Part shown: piece after piece, positions 23,274 through 31,473 of the stretch
How positions within the stretch are numbered: position 1 is the stretch's first letter
How the letters are laid out: every line of letters starts with the position of its first letter
DNA from: JACPPO01 sp965262505
GTDB lineage: Bacteria; Acidobacteriota; Vicinamibacteria; Vicinamibacterales; UBA2999
Length of the DNA: 49,189 bases
Assembly: GCA_965262505.1 (NCBI GenBank)
Contig: CBDHFM010000026.1
Coordinates: forward strand, 1-49,189
Reading direction: 5' to 3'
Program-made: the position numbers and the translations under genes
Notes under the pieces: model-generated
Told to the model about the DNA's origin: nothing
Seen by the model: only the letters and a program-made list of their open reading frames with translations
Databases searched by the model: none

Positions 23274-24167
23274 CTATGCTGCCGCGTCCAGCCCGACGAA
23301 GTCACGTCGCACCTGAGCGGGGCTTTGATAGTGGTACTTCTCTAGCATCCACTGCTCGTTGTACGTCCGCTTAAACTCGAGTAAGGCCAGGCGGAGCTCC
23401 TCGATGGTGTCGAAACTCCGCACCCACAACAAATTCTCCTTCAGCGTGCGGATGAAGCGTTCCGCGACGCCGTTGCCTTCGGGCTCCCGCACGAAACTCG
23501 GCGAGCTCTCGATGCCGAAGAACGCCACCTCCTGTTGAAAGTCGTCAGCCAGATAGTTCGACCCGTGGTCGTGCCGAAGACGCAGCCCGCGGGCGACGCC
23601 CTCGCCAATCGTGCCGAAGCGGGCGCGGACGCCCTGGCGGATCGGCTCCAGGGCCTCAAATCGGGTCCCGCGCTTGGCCGCATGCAGGCCGATGCACTCG
23701 GTCGTGCAGTGATCGACGGCCACGAAGACGAAGGCCGCGCCCTCGCCCACGGTCACTGTGGCCGTCATGTCCGTGCCCCACATCACATCGGGGGCCGCGG
23801 TGGTGATCGTGCCGTCGTGCGCCTTCGGGCCGTGCGCGTGGCCCACGCGGTGCGGGGCCTGGAGGTCGTGCTCCCGCATCAACCGACGCACCCGTTCCAG
23901 CGAGGTGCGGATCCCCGCGACCCGGAGCTTCGCCCAGGCTTTCCGGTACCCTTCGCCGTGAAAGGGCGAGGCTTCGAGCAGTCGGCGGATGTGGCCGGCC
24001 AGCACGTCGTCCGGGGCGGCGCCCACCGGCCCACGCCGCCGACACGGCGCCCGGGACGTTGTCGCCTGCCGCCGCGCATACACGCTAGAGCGGGCGCGGT
24101 GCCACACGCGGCAGACCCGCTGCACGCCATACGCCCGCCGCGTGGAGATCGAGTGGGCGTCCTTCAT
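23274..24167 (-). CDS. IS3-family transposase OrfB
   Basis: A 297-residue integrase-type transposase. The triad is seen in VMWGTDMTAT (Asp), LRHDHGSNYLADDF (Asp) and GNGVAERFIRTLKENL (Glu); the second motif reads DHGSN in place of the more common DNGPE. A region like HTH_21 (FHGEGYRKAWAKLRVAGI) lies near residue 70. Its ATG overlaps the orfA stop as ATGA, which points to translational coupling instead of, or as well as, frameshifting. Confidence 0.85.
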   Translation of the reverse strand: MKDAHSISTRRAYGVQRVCRVWHRARSSVYARRQATTSRAPCRRRGPVGAAPDDVLAGHIRRLLEASPFHGEGYRKAWAKLRVAGIRTSLERVRRLMREHDLQAPHRVGHAHGPKAHDGTITTAAPDVMWGTDMTATVTVGEGAAFVFVAVDHCTTECIGLHAAKRGTRFEALEPIRQGVRARFGTIGEGVARGLRLRHDHGSNYLADDFQQEVAFFGIESSPSFVREPEGNGVAERFIRTLKENLLWVRSFDTIEELRLALLEFKRTYNEQWMLEKYHYQSPAQVRRDFVGLDAAA

Positions 24168-24544
24168 CGCCTCGACCTCCGTCGGGCCAAAGGGCCGCCC
24201 ACCTCCAACTGGTCCACCTTCGCGTAGAGCAGTTCGTTCTCCATCAGTCGTTCACCGATCTTGGCTTGCAGCCGACGATTCGCCTCGTCCCAGGCGTCCG
24301 GCGCCCGGCTCTTCAGGCTGGCCTGGCCCGCGGCCAGAAACTGATCCCGCCACTGCGCGGCCCGCGCCGCCGTGATCCCCAGCTCCCGCGACACGGACTC
24401 GAGATCCTCTCCGCGCAGCAGACGCAGCACCGTCTCGCGCTTGCGCCGGGCTGACAACCGTCCCCCACGGCCGCGCCCGGCGGCGTCTCCGGTCGCCCTT
24501 CGGGCTTCCTCCGCCGCCGCCGATTCTTGATCTGGTTTCCCCAT
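24164..24544 (-). CDS. IS3-family transposase OrfA
   Basis: A 126-residue DNA-binding subunit. An HTH is seen in KRETVLRLLRGEDLESVSRE then LGITAARAAQWRDQFLAAG, followed by a coiled-coil-like end (ANRRLQAKIGERLMENELLYAKVDQL). I chose the ATG at 24544, with GGAGG nine bases upstream; an earlier in-frame start at 24577 falls in the terminal repeat region. Confidence 0.8.
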   Translation of the reverse strand: MGKPDQESAAAEEARRATGDAAGRGRGGRLSARRKRETVLRLLRGEDLESVSRELGITAARAAQWRDQFLAAGQASLKSRAPDAWDEANRRLQAKIGERLMENELLYAKVDQLEVGGPLARRRSRR

Positions 24545-24732
24545 CTCGACACGCCTCCTGCGAGTACTCTCTCGCAATCAAGTGTCCAAGAAAATCCTAG
24601 GGCGCAGGACCTCGCCAGACGACCGGCGCCGGCGCGAAGGCGGTCGTCGACGTCTCTCCCGTCGACGCGAGCAAGGCGAGACGGTCCTCGCCCCTTGAAT
24701 CGGAGCGCTCTGGACCGTGATGCCGCTCGGAA

Positions 24733-24758
24733 GTGTCGCAAACGACCGTTTCCGACAC
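24733..24758 (+). other. Relict resolvase-upstream palindrome, site 3
   Basis: GTGTCGCAAACGA / CCGTTTCCGACAC forms a 26-bp near-palindrome with two mismatched pairs, followed by ATGCTGA, where the resolvase start codon would be. Immediately after, the IS21-type end repeats begin, so the resolvase was cut at its second or third codon. Bases 24593-24732 carry no gene. Confidence 0.6.
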
Positions 24759-24769
24759 ATGCTGAATTG

Positions 24770-25362
24770 TCAAGGGCGGAGCAAAATTAGACCACCGTGG
24801 CGGAGGAAAACTAGACCATTAGGCAGTTGGGTGGAGTGGCGGAACGCGGCCGTGCGGAGGGGACGTCAGGACGCCGGGGTGGTCGCGGGCTGGCGGGCTT
24901 TCTTGCTGTGTTCGAGGCGATAGCTCTCGCCGTTCAGCTCCAGGATGTGGACGTGGTGGGTCAGTCGATCGAGCAGCGCGCCGGTCAGCCGTTCGGACCC
25001 GAAGACCTCGGTCCATTCGTTGAAGGGCAGATTCGAGGTCACGAGCGTCGACGCTTGCTCGTAGCGCTGGGAGAAGATCTCGAAGAGCAGCTCGGCGCCG
25101 GTCTTCGACAACGGCACATAGCCGAGCTCGTCGACGATCAACAGATCCTGCTTGGCGAGCTGCTTCTGAAAACGCAGCAGGCGCTTGTCATCCCGCGCCT
25201 CGAGTAGCTCGTTCACCAGTGCGGCGGCGGTGGTGAAGCGCACCCGATAGCCTTTCTGACAGGCGGCCAGCCCCAACGCGAGCGCGAGATGCGTCTTGCC
25301 CGTGCCGGAGTTGCCCAACGCCAACACGTTCTCTCGCCGGTCGAGATACTCCGAGCGGGCCA
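24770..25362 (-). mobile_element. IS21-family remnant (terminal repeats and istB C-terminus)
   Basis: The left end carries two copies of a subterminal repeat, AAAATTAGACCA at 24783 and AAAACTAGACCA at 24807, of the type IS21 elements use to bind IstA. The istB gene follows on the minus strand and is cut at about 25362 where another gene begins. No istA remains. Confidence 0.7.
24866..25362 (-). pseudogene. istB: IstB-type ATPase, C-terminal two thirds
   Basis: About 165 codons of the IS21 helper ATPase of the DnaC/IstB family, including Walker A in GNSGTGKTHLAL, Walker B in LLIVDELGYVPL, and sensor-like TSNLPFNEW. The first 80-90 residues, which bind the transposase, are missing because the frame joins a foreign gene at 25362. 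Without IstA it cannot support transposition. Confidence 0.85.
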
Positions 25363-25851
25363 GGTCACTGGCTCCGGATCATCAAACACATCACGTAGCC
25401 ACAGTGACTCCGACAAAGTCTTATACAAAGCGGCGGACTGATTCTTCTCCGGGAGATCTTGAGACAGATCAAGTGGAAATATCGACATTCGATGCTCGGC
25501 AGCCCATGCGGCGCACACTGCCCGCATCATCGGAGCCCCAGACGCGACAAATCGAATTCTGGTATCAATTCGGAAAGCGATCTTGTCAGGAGGACGAGCT
25601 AGCAGGGTTCGCTGCTGGAAATCGGCGGGAAAGGTGTGGCCGATAAGCACGTATTCCTTTTGGAGGTTGAAATACTCAGCGACATTGTCGTGCGGCTTGA
25701 GAAGCGCTATCCATACTTTCTGATTAGTTGCTGTTCCAAACCAGGTGATGGTAAACCCAGCCGACAGGAACTCGAGAACCTTGCTTGCGTGACGGCGAGT
25801 ATCTAAGTCAAACGCGTCGAACGCTTTCTTGGCCTCTCCACCAAAGTCCAT
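25363..25851 (-). pseudogene. Unknown gene, N-terminal part, decapitated by IS21 remnant
   Basis: About 163 codons of a well-formed protein (AKKAFDAFDLDTRRHASKVL, FSAGFTITWFGTATNQKVW in part, YVLIGHTFPADF, CAAWAAEHRMSIFPLDL, YKTLSESLWLRDVFDDPEPVT), then a switch to the IstB DNA in the wrong frame. I do not recognise the family. The segment LWLRDVFDDPEPV has the look of the linker that precedes an ATPase or STAND module in defence proteins, but that is speculation. AAGGGA nine bases before the ATG overlaps the end of the upstream micro-gene, so the two were co-transcribed. Confidence 0.6.
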
Positions 25852-25862
25852 CCGAATATCCC

Positions 25863-25982
25863 TTACGTGTGTCGATTGCTATTAACTTGCTTATCCCGTT
25901 TCTTCTTCTGCTCCGCTGCGGCCTTGGCGACCTTCTGCTTCTGGCCCTTGTTCTTGTCCTTCTGACCACCTTTGTCTCCCAT
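25863..25982 (-). CDS. Lysine-rich 39-residue micro-protein
   Basis: A very basic small protein (MGDKGGQKDKNKGQKQKVAK, then AAAEQKKKRDKQ). A GGGAG ribosome site lies about eight bases before the ATG, and the gene ends 11 bases before the next start, so the pair forms an operon. Lys-Gly-Gln-rich micro-proteins of this type recur in bacterial genomes without a known role; RNA or DNA binding is a guess from charge. It is below the size limit of routine gene callers. Confidence 0.6.
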   Translation of the reverse strand: MGDKGGQKDKNKGQKQKVAKAAAEQKKKRDKQVNSNRHT

Positions 25983-26277
25983 GACGTGTCTCCCTTGTTG
26001 CAGTCGCGCACGAACTGAGTCAACCGGTTCGGTCGTGGGGCTGGCTTTAGACTGAGATTTCCGTTTTGTCTGCTCCAGATGACCCCTTTATTCACCCGAA
26101 GGCCGCCCAGCGCACGAAACTCGTTTCCGTCACAGCATCGTCCCGCTTCAGAGGCCGTCAGCGCAGTTCGGGCGGCCGTGTGACCCACTGAAGTCGCTAC
26201 GTTCAGGCATTCTACAGTCACCGCTCCCGACGTGTGTCCCTTCTTCGCCAAGAGGGCTGCACTGCGCGTGCCGCGTC

Positions 26278-26815
26278 AATCTGCCGGCACCGGCAGCGCC
26301 CATATCCGCCGCAACATGTCGCCGAACAGCCGCTGGGCCAGCTGCCCTTCCGCCCGCAGGAGCCAGTAGTACCTGGCGTGTTTCACCAGCCGCTGCTGGA
26401 GACTCGTGAGGGACCAGCGCTTGATTCACGGCGGCAGGATCAGTCTGCGTGAGAGGTTACCCAGGTTGTACGCCAGGACACTCAGTTGCAGGCGCACCTC
26501 GTTCGCCCGGAACCGATGGCACGACAGCCGCGTCCAGTGGTCGCCTGTTTGCCTTCTTTGATCCATTGCTCCGCCGTGCCGCGCTTGTTGTAGAACACGC
26601 ACGGGCGGGGCAAAGCGTTCGGCGTCGAAGGCACCGGCAGCTATGGCGCCGGCCTCACCTGGGCGGTGCGCCGCGCAGGGCATCCGCGCGATTCGGGATC
26701 TGGAGATTGGTCGCGATGAAACCAACGCGCGGGAACAGCTCGACCGCGTGATGCTCGACTTTTGCCACGACCCGTCGGGCCATGGTCCAGCTGTCCGCCG
26801 TAGAAACCGATTGTG
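26278..26815 (-). pseudogene. IS1380-family transposase remnant, frameshifted
   Basis: The minus strand shows scattered but ordered pieces of the IS1380 C-terminus in several frames: EHHAVELF-like and ISRSRIARM around 26700, THWTRLSCHRFRANEVRLQ-like near 26500 (quoted in part: CHRFRANEVRLQL), LAYNLGNLSRRLILPP, then in another frame LTSLQQRLVKHARYYWLL and FGDMLRRIWALPVPAD. At least three frameshifts and the lost N-terminus make it dead. It differs from the IS1380 remnant at 1266. Bases 25983-26277 hold no gene I can support. Confidence 0.65.
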
Positions 26816-26843
26816 GTGAAGCTGCGTTCTCAACGGCAGTCCG

Positions 26844-27614
26844 TTAGAATGGGATATCGTCTTCGGTGAGTTCGGGGACGGCCTTTTTTTCGCGGAACAG
26901 CGAGAATAGCGAATCGTTGCTGTCAATCCAGGTCCACGCACCGTCGGTGACGTCGACGGCATCGTACTCGCCATCCTCATCCTCGTACCTGACGAAATCT
27001 ACGAACCGCCTTCGCTGAAGACTGCGGAGCGCCACTCCAAAACCGATACCGGTTAGACCCGCGCGTTCGGCGTCATGACGAAGGGACCAAGCACTTGCCG
27101 GCTTCCCTGGTATGGCCGTCTCGGCGGCCGCGATGGCGAGTACGGAAATCTCCGCTTGACTCAGGCCGCCTGTTGGGGCCACCTGTTGCGCTTCGACGAC
27201 CTCTCTTACAGCATTCTTCTTGACGAGTGCCTTCGCCCGCGTCGAGATCTCCTCGCCGAGTTTGACGAAGTCGCTCTCCGATTCCGGCTCGTACTTGATG
27301 ACGGTCTGATGCTGAACATCGAAGGGGAGTTTGCCTTCACGTTCGCTCGAGCAAACCATGACTACGGAACGGCCCGCTGCAAATGCGTACCCGAGTTCAT
27401 ACCACACGTTAGGATTGTCGGTCGTGATGTCGGCGAGACAGATCGTCGCGTCGCGGATCTGCTGTTCTATGGAGTCCATGACCCCTTCGGTGCTGGGATC
27501 CTGATCGACGCGATAGGGATCGAGTCCAGCCTTCTCCAGAGCAGGCTTGTAGACGTCCCGGTATCTCTTGTCGAACTTGGAGTTGAACGGCTGAATCACA
27601 AAGCATGTCGGCAT
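26844..27614 (-). CDS. TIR-like nucleotide-binding protein with C-terminal helical domain
   Basis: A 256-residue protein. Residues 1-115 match the bacterial TIR-like fold: first strand CFVIQPFNSKFDKRY, then SIEQQIRDATICLADIT and the hallmark TDNPNVWYELGYAFA, whose glutamate is the probable catalytic residue, then GRSVVMVCSSER. TIR-type proteins of this kind hydrolyse NAD+ or sense nucleotides in antiphage defence. Residues 150-256 form a winged-helix-like part (LSQAEISVLAIAAAE, GVALRSLQRRRFVDFVRYED). GGAGG lies 11 bases before the ATG. No sensor partner is adjacent now; the truncated gene at 25363 and the IS debris between may once have been part of the same locus. Confidence 0.75.
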   Translation of the reverse strand: MPTCFVIQPFNSKFDKRYRDVYKPALEKAGLDPYRVDQDPSTEGVMDSIEQQIRDATICLADITTDNPNVWYELGYAFAAGRSVVMVCSSEREGKLPFDVQHQTVIKYEPESESDFVKLGEEISTRAKALVKKNAVREVVEAQQVAPTGGLSQAEISVLAIAAAETAIPGKPASAWSLRHDAERAGLTGIGFGVALRSLQRRRFVDFVRYEDEDGEYDAVDVTDGAWTWIDSNDSLFSLFREKKAVPELTEDDIPF

Positions 27615-27648
27615 TCTGGGAGATCCTCCGTTTCAAGCTGTCGCCCGA

Positions 27649-27812
27649 TCACTCACTGCCGGAACCATCCTGAACCATACCGCGTTCTTCGGAGACTGGA
27701 TTCGTTGAATCAGGCCACCGCGCCTGGGCATAGGACTGCGCTTCGAACTCGGCTGGTGGGATGTCCCCGTGCGGCCCCAGCGGCGGCCGTGCGCGATTGG
27801 TAGAGCGCCCGT
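27649..27812 (-). pseudogene. IS3-type OrfB C-terminal remnant
   Basis: About 54 codons resembling the last part of an IS3 OrfB (RARPPLGPHGDIPPAEFEAQ for the usual LHxxLGYxPPAEFE motif, then a typical end GMVQDGSGSE). The rest of the element is missing. It lies just upstream of the TIR-like gene, another sign of repeated insertion at this locus. Confidence 0.55.
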
Positions 27813-27894
27813 TCGCAAACTGCCGATAGAGGAGTAGCTCCAGCCGGGGACCGCTTGTCACAGGCGACCATCGCGCCGGCGGGAGGACTGCGCC

Positions 27895-28119
27895 ATGCCA
27901 CGAGATCCAGCCCCCGTCACCGTGGCGCTGCCCATCGGCGCGGCCCTGCTCCGTCGCCTCGACGCGGTGGCCGCCGACCTGCACCTGGACCGGCCCGGAG
28001 CCCTCCACGCGGCCCTCCTGTCCTGGCTCGAGCAGGAAGAGCGCAAAACCGACGGCCGGAGCCGTATGCTCACGATACGGCCGTTGACGAAGCCCGCAGT
28101 GCGCACTGATATCGCGTGA
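27895..28119 (+). CDS. Small RHH-like protein
   Basis: A 74-residue protein with an RHH-like core: strand VTVALPIG, helix ALLRRLDAVAADLHLD, then RPGALHAALLSWLEQEERK. GGAGG lies nine bases before the ATG, a good ribosome site. It may be an orphan antitoxin or a plasmid regulator. The last 18 residues look like loose tail. It is next to a diverged repeat (28188) that recurs beside the plasmid iterons. Confidence 0.55.
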   Translation: MPRDPAPVTVALPIGAALLRRLDAVAADLHLDRPGALHAALLSWLEQEERKTDGRSRMLTIRPLTKPAVRTDIA

Positions 28120-28187
28120 GGATACCCACCGGCTGACCCGCTGCGGGACAAGGGGTCCACCAGAGGGCCAGCGCGGTGCTGAGGACG

Positions 28188-28310
28188 GTGCAGCCGTGGA
28201 CGTGCTAGGCGGCCGGAGTCGATTCCGGTGGTTTTCGTGACGTCGGTTGCTATCTCAGTAACCGTTTTGTGAAAAACATAGTAAAAACAGTTGGTGTGAT
28301 GCCGTTCCTA
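28188..28310 (+). repeat. Diverged ~120-bp repeat, copy 1
   Basis: From gccgtggacgtgc to catagtaaaaacag this stretch aligns along its length with 45434-45545, at roughly 70 percent identity by eye, including gccgtggacgtgc, attccggtg and the shared tail agtaaaaacag. Neither copy encodes a protein. The second copy lies just upstream of the iteron cluster, so both may descend from plasmid origin or leader regions. Confidence 0.55.
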
Positions 28311-28324
28311 CACCCAGACCCTTA

Positions 28325-29348
28325 AAGCGCTTTTCATGACCGTGTGGCGGCCGAGTACCCGCAGTGCCGAAAATAGTTGCGGCATTCGTCAGGGCTGAAG
28401 TGCGCCAAGCACTCGCCGAGGAACGGCCAGAGCGTCTCGGTGCTGCGACAGCGAGCGGTGCGAACGAGGGCCTTGAGCTTCGCGAAGCAGAGCTCGATGG
28501 GATTGAGGTCCGGGCTATAGGGTGGCAAGTACCAGAGGGTGGCCCCGGCGGCCTGGATAGCCCGCCGGATGCCGGCGACCTTGTGGGCCCCGAGGTTGTC
28601 GGCAATGACGATGTCGCCTGGCTGCAGAGTCGGCACCAGGATCTGTTCGATGTAAGCGCGGAAGCTCTCGCCATCGATTGCGCCGTCGAAGACCCCCGGT
28701 GCGGTCAGCCCTGTGACCCGCAACGCGGCGAGAAACGTGCTGGTCTGCCGGCGCCCGCAGGGGGCGTGGTCGTGGACGCGCGCGCCACGCGGTGCCCGGC
28801 CGTACCGCCGAAGCAGATTGTTGGTGATGCCGGTTTCGTCCAGAAACACGAGGTGGGCGACGTCCCAGGTCGGCGCCGCCCCGTGCCACGCGACCCGCGC
28901 GGCCGCGACGTCAGGCCGATCGTGTTCGGACGGGCGGACCGTTTTTTTTAACGGTCAGGCCAAGGGCCCGTACGGCGCGCCAGACCGTCGGCACACTCGC
29001 GGGCGTGGCGAGGGCGTCCTTCAGCTCAGCCAGCGTGCGATCCGGGTGCGCCGCAATCAGATCGGCCAAGGTGTGCAGGTGCGGCTCGAGCATGCAGCGC
29101 CGTCCATGTCGCTGGACGCGAGGCGCCACCTCGCCCGTTTCGCGCCGTCGCTGTTTCAAGAGCCGCACCCACGACCCGCTCACGCGGTACTTCGCCGCCA
29201 CATCGGCCGCCTTCATTCCGGCATCGCTGTCGAGTAGCACCCGCTCTCGCAGATCCATCGAATAGGCACGCATCAGTCCTCCTGCATCCGTGCGCGCAGA
29301 AGTACCACGACCGCCCCAGGTAGTACAAGGCCTATTTGAAAAGCGCTT
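28325..29348 (-). mobile_element. IS630-family element, copy D, complete (1024 bp)
   Basis: The same length and ends as copy A, with TA at both flanks (28323-28324 and 29349-29350). It differs from copy A by scattered substitutions (for example IRRAIQAAG in place of IQQALQAAG), whereas copies A, B and C are the same as one another, so D is an older or independently acquired copy. Confidence 0.9.
28334..29273 (-). CDS. IS630-family transposase, copy D
   Basis: OrfA runs from 29273 to 28911 and OrfB ends at 28334; the A-run at the junction and the FLDETG, IADNLGAHK and PDLNPIEL motifs are all conserved, so this copy is probably functional. The substitutions relative to copy A (PCGRRQTSTF for PGGRWQTSTF, KVAGIRRAI for KVAGIQQAL) leave the catalytic residues alone. 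Confidence 0.85.
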
Positions 29349-29415
29349 TAATGCCTGGTCGAAACGGTTTTCGCCTTTCTGGTAGGCACCTGCACCGCCT
29401 CGGCTATCGCCCTCC

Positions 29416-29465
29416 TGTCGCAAACAACCGTTTACGACACGCGCTGATCGGCTAACGCCCGCGTC
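29416..29465 (+). other. Relict resolvase-upstream palindrome and tnpR start, site 4
   Basis: TGTCGCAAACAA / CCGTTTACGACA at 29416-29439, followed by ctgatcggcta, one extra A, then cgcccgcgtctcaaagg: the codons LIGYARVSK with a one-base insertion. The remnant ends inside the reading frame of the minus-strand recombinase below and supplies its stop codon. Confidence 0.65.
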
Positions 29466-29852
29466 TCAAAGGCGGGCGTGCTCCCCCAACCAATCGAAGA
29501 GGCGGCGGATGGCGGCCAGATGCTGCTTGATCGTGGGGGCGCGATACATGCTTTGCATCTCTTCGATGTAGGTGGCCACGGTGATCGGGGAAAGCTGTGT
29601 GAGCGCGAGCCCGCGCGCGTCGCACCAGGTGAAGAATCGCGTCACGGCCGCGGCGTATGCCGTGCGCGTGTGCGGGTTCCTGATCTGGGCGGTGAAAAAC
29701 TCCACCGTCCGCTCCGCGGCCTGCGGCCCGGCTCGCCGGACGATGTCCGGGAGGCCCTCGATCTGCCAGCCCCAGGGCAGGACGAGTGCTGCTGGCGATG
29801 CGGCCCCGTCGCCGCTGTTGCCCCCGGGGATGGTCGCGGTGGCCTCATCCAT
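29466..29852 (-). pseudogene. Tyrosine recombinase, N-terminal core-binding domain only
   Basis: A 128-residue frame with the SAM-like N-terminal domain of XerC/D-type recombinases: EFFTAQIRNPHTRTAYAAAV, FFTWCDARGLALTQLSPITV, AAIRRLFDWLGEHAR. The catalytic domain with the Arg-His-Arg-Tyr set is missing; the frame runs into the resolvase remnant and stops there. A good candidate recombination site lies directly upstream, so this was probably a TnpI-like or integrase gene reading away from its own site. ATG context is weak. Confidence 0.75.
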
Positions 29853-29857
29853 TGATT

Positions 29858-29883
29858 CGTAACATAACGTCCTTTATGTTACG
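29858..29883. other. Candidate tyrosine-recombinase core site
   Basis: Perfect 10-bp arms CGTAACATAA and TTATGTTACG flank a 6-bp spacer (CGTCCT). The arm length and the 6-bp spacer fit XerCD/dif-like and TnpI-like crossover sites, and the site lies six bases before the start of a tyrosine recombinase frame. An operator is the alternative. Confidence 0.6.
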
Positions 29884-30138
29884 TATTTAGGCCTCGTTTT
29901 AGGACACCCGCGACCAGGACCGGGGAAGGGGTGCGGGCGTGCGGCCGAGGCCGGTCCTGCCGGGCCTGTGACAGCTCGGGAGCGGAGCGGCTGGCATAGC
30001 CGCCGGACCCCACCGCCGGAGGCCAGCGGCCACACGCCCGACAGCGGCAGTGTACCCGGGCAGGGCGAATCCGGCCCTCCGGGTGACACACCTGGCCCGC
30101 CCACAGACGGCCCGGCACGGGTTCTTCGTGTACGCCTG

Positions 30139-30786
30139 TTACCAGAAGGGTTCTTTGCCCTTGCCGAACAGTTGGTTGAGCAGGGACGCCACGGTGTAGG
30201 CGAGGGAGCTCGAATCGAGCCACGTCGCACTCAGCGGATTCCACGTCAGCTGGCCATCGAGAGACAGCCCAATGTAGTCCTCGTCGCGGTCCAGTTCGCC
30301 AAGCATCCGGCGGATGTCGTGGCAAACATCGCCCTTTACTTCCAGGAGGAGCGCGGCCGGTCGCCGCGCGGGATTGTCCGCGTGCCAGCCGAGCAACTGG
30401 CGCGCGAACGGGTGCAGACAGGCGGACGTTTTCCCGGAGCCACCCGCGCCGAAAATCGCCACGCCGGTCGAGAGTCCACGCTCGGGGATCGTCAACCATT
30501 CGGGGGTCTGACTCTCGACCGCGTGGACCGGATGATGCACCTCGCCGATGACGAGGGCCGGGGCGTCGGACGTGGGCGAAAGTGGCCACGCCGGAAGGCT
30601 CGACCGGAGCCCGAGACGGACACCCATCCGGGCGCACCAGATCCGCGACGAGCTGACGACACATTGCCCGGCCAGCCGCGCGCGGCCACGGGATCGGCCT
30701 CGGGACACCCGGCCGGCCACGTCCAGGCGGCCCGCGGCGCTGAGGCCGCCGATGACGAGACAGGCGCGGTGTCGTCGGTCACCCAT
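30139..30786 (-). pseudogene. virD4: VirD4/TraG-type coupling protein, truncated by nonsense codon
   Basis: About 215 codons of a type IV secretion coupling ATPase. Walker A lies in AIFGAGGSGKTSACL near residue 120, followed by ALLLEVKGDVCHDIRRML and the family motif LTWNPLSATWLDSSSLAYTV; full-length proteins have 500-700 residues. The frame ends KGKEPFW-stop where relatives read KEPFWQQAYTN: CAA has become TAA, and the DNA continues QAYT before homology ends. So a point mutation and a deletion both hit it. It marks a former conjugative or mobilisable element. Bases 29884-30138 hold no gene. Confidence 0.75.
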
Positions 30787-30880
30787 CGGGCCGCGCGGCG
30801 GTGCGTCTCGCGCCCGCCTCGGGCGCGTGGTCCGGCCTTCCTGCAAGGATACATCCTGACGGGAGCGACCCCGTAGGGGG

Positions 30881-31105
30881 TGTGACACTGGGCGTGACAC
30901 CCGGTGGGACACCCCCCCATCGACTGACCGCGCCAGCGGTCAAAAAGGGGGGGTCGCTCCCGTCATCTCCCGTTCCGCTGGCGCGGATCGGTCGTGCCGG
31001 TCTAGGACGACAAACACCAAGAACGACGGGGATAAATGGAAAGTGGGTGTGTGACACCCCCCCCACTTGTTTTTGTGACACCCCCCCCTCTGTCCGTGTC
31101 ACACC
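30881..31105 (+). repeat. Cluster of GTGACAC-poly(C) repeats
   Basis: TGTGACAC occurs at 30881, CGTGACACCC at 30893, GGGACACCCCCCC at 30906, TGTGACACCCCCCCC at 31050 and TTGTGACACCCCCCCC near 31074, with an inverted GTGTCACAC at 31096. The cluster lies between a virD4 remnant and a small gene plus truncated repA, where plasmid iterons would be expected. The spacing is irregular, so an operator cluster is also possible. Confidence 0.5.
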
Positions 31106-31221
31106 GGCACTGACCCCGGCACTGCCCCCAGCACTGACCCCCGTATCAACTTGGAAACGCCTTACAGCACGTATAGCGGTATACTTTCGGGTGTCACTCC
31201 CGGCACGAGGCGGTACGCCAC

Positions 31222-31473
31222 ATGAGCGAGAAGGGGCGCGAGAACAGGTTGAGGCGGATGGCGGACAGGCAAGGCTTGCGGGTGGAGCGATCGCGCCGGC
31301 ACGACCCGCGGGCGGCGTCCTACGGCTTGTATGCGCTCAAGACCTGGGAGACGCGAGAGCTCGTGAGCAAGCCAGGCGTACGCGACGATCACGCCTTAAC
31401 GCTCGACGAGGTCGAGCAGTATCTGATGAGGACCGTTCCGGCGCGTTCTGAACGAGGCCGGAAGGGGACCTGA
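31222..31473 (+). CDS. Small conserved plasmid-type protein, paralog of 5521-5745
   Basis: An 83-residue protein with the same three blocks as its paralog: basic start (RENRLRRMADRQGLRVERSR), middle YGLYALKTWETRE and acidic end LTLDEVEQYL. A promoter-like stretch (cgtatagcggtatac) lies about 40 bases upstream. It precedes the truncated repA at 31689, again linking this family to replication regions. The molecular role is unknown. Confidence 0.7.
   Translation: MSEKGRENRLRRMADRQGLRVERSRRHDPRAASYGLYALKTWETRELVSKPGVRDDHALTLDEVEQYLMRTVPARSERGRKGT

Larger units (their letters stand above)
23243..24592 (-). mobile_element. Second IS3-family element, complete
   Basis: Terminal repeats TTCTTGGACA (23243-23252) and TGTCCAAGAA (24583-24592) flank two overlapping minus-strand frames. 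The relation extends outward (CCCCAGGG and CCTAGGG). It is unrelated in sequence to the IS3 element at 41-1265. It sits directly in front of the TonB receptor gene and may have removed or supplied its promoter. Confidence 0.8.

Noticed and set aside
29968..30876. A 302-codon plus-strand frame over the virD4 region
   Set aside because: Antisense to a frame with an obvious Walker A and VirD4 motifs.
30881..31105. CRISPR array from GTGACAC repeats
   Set aside because: Irregular spacing and low-complexity poly(C) arms; no cas genes nearby.
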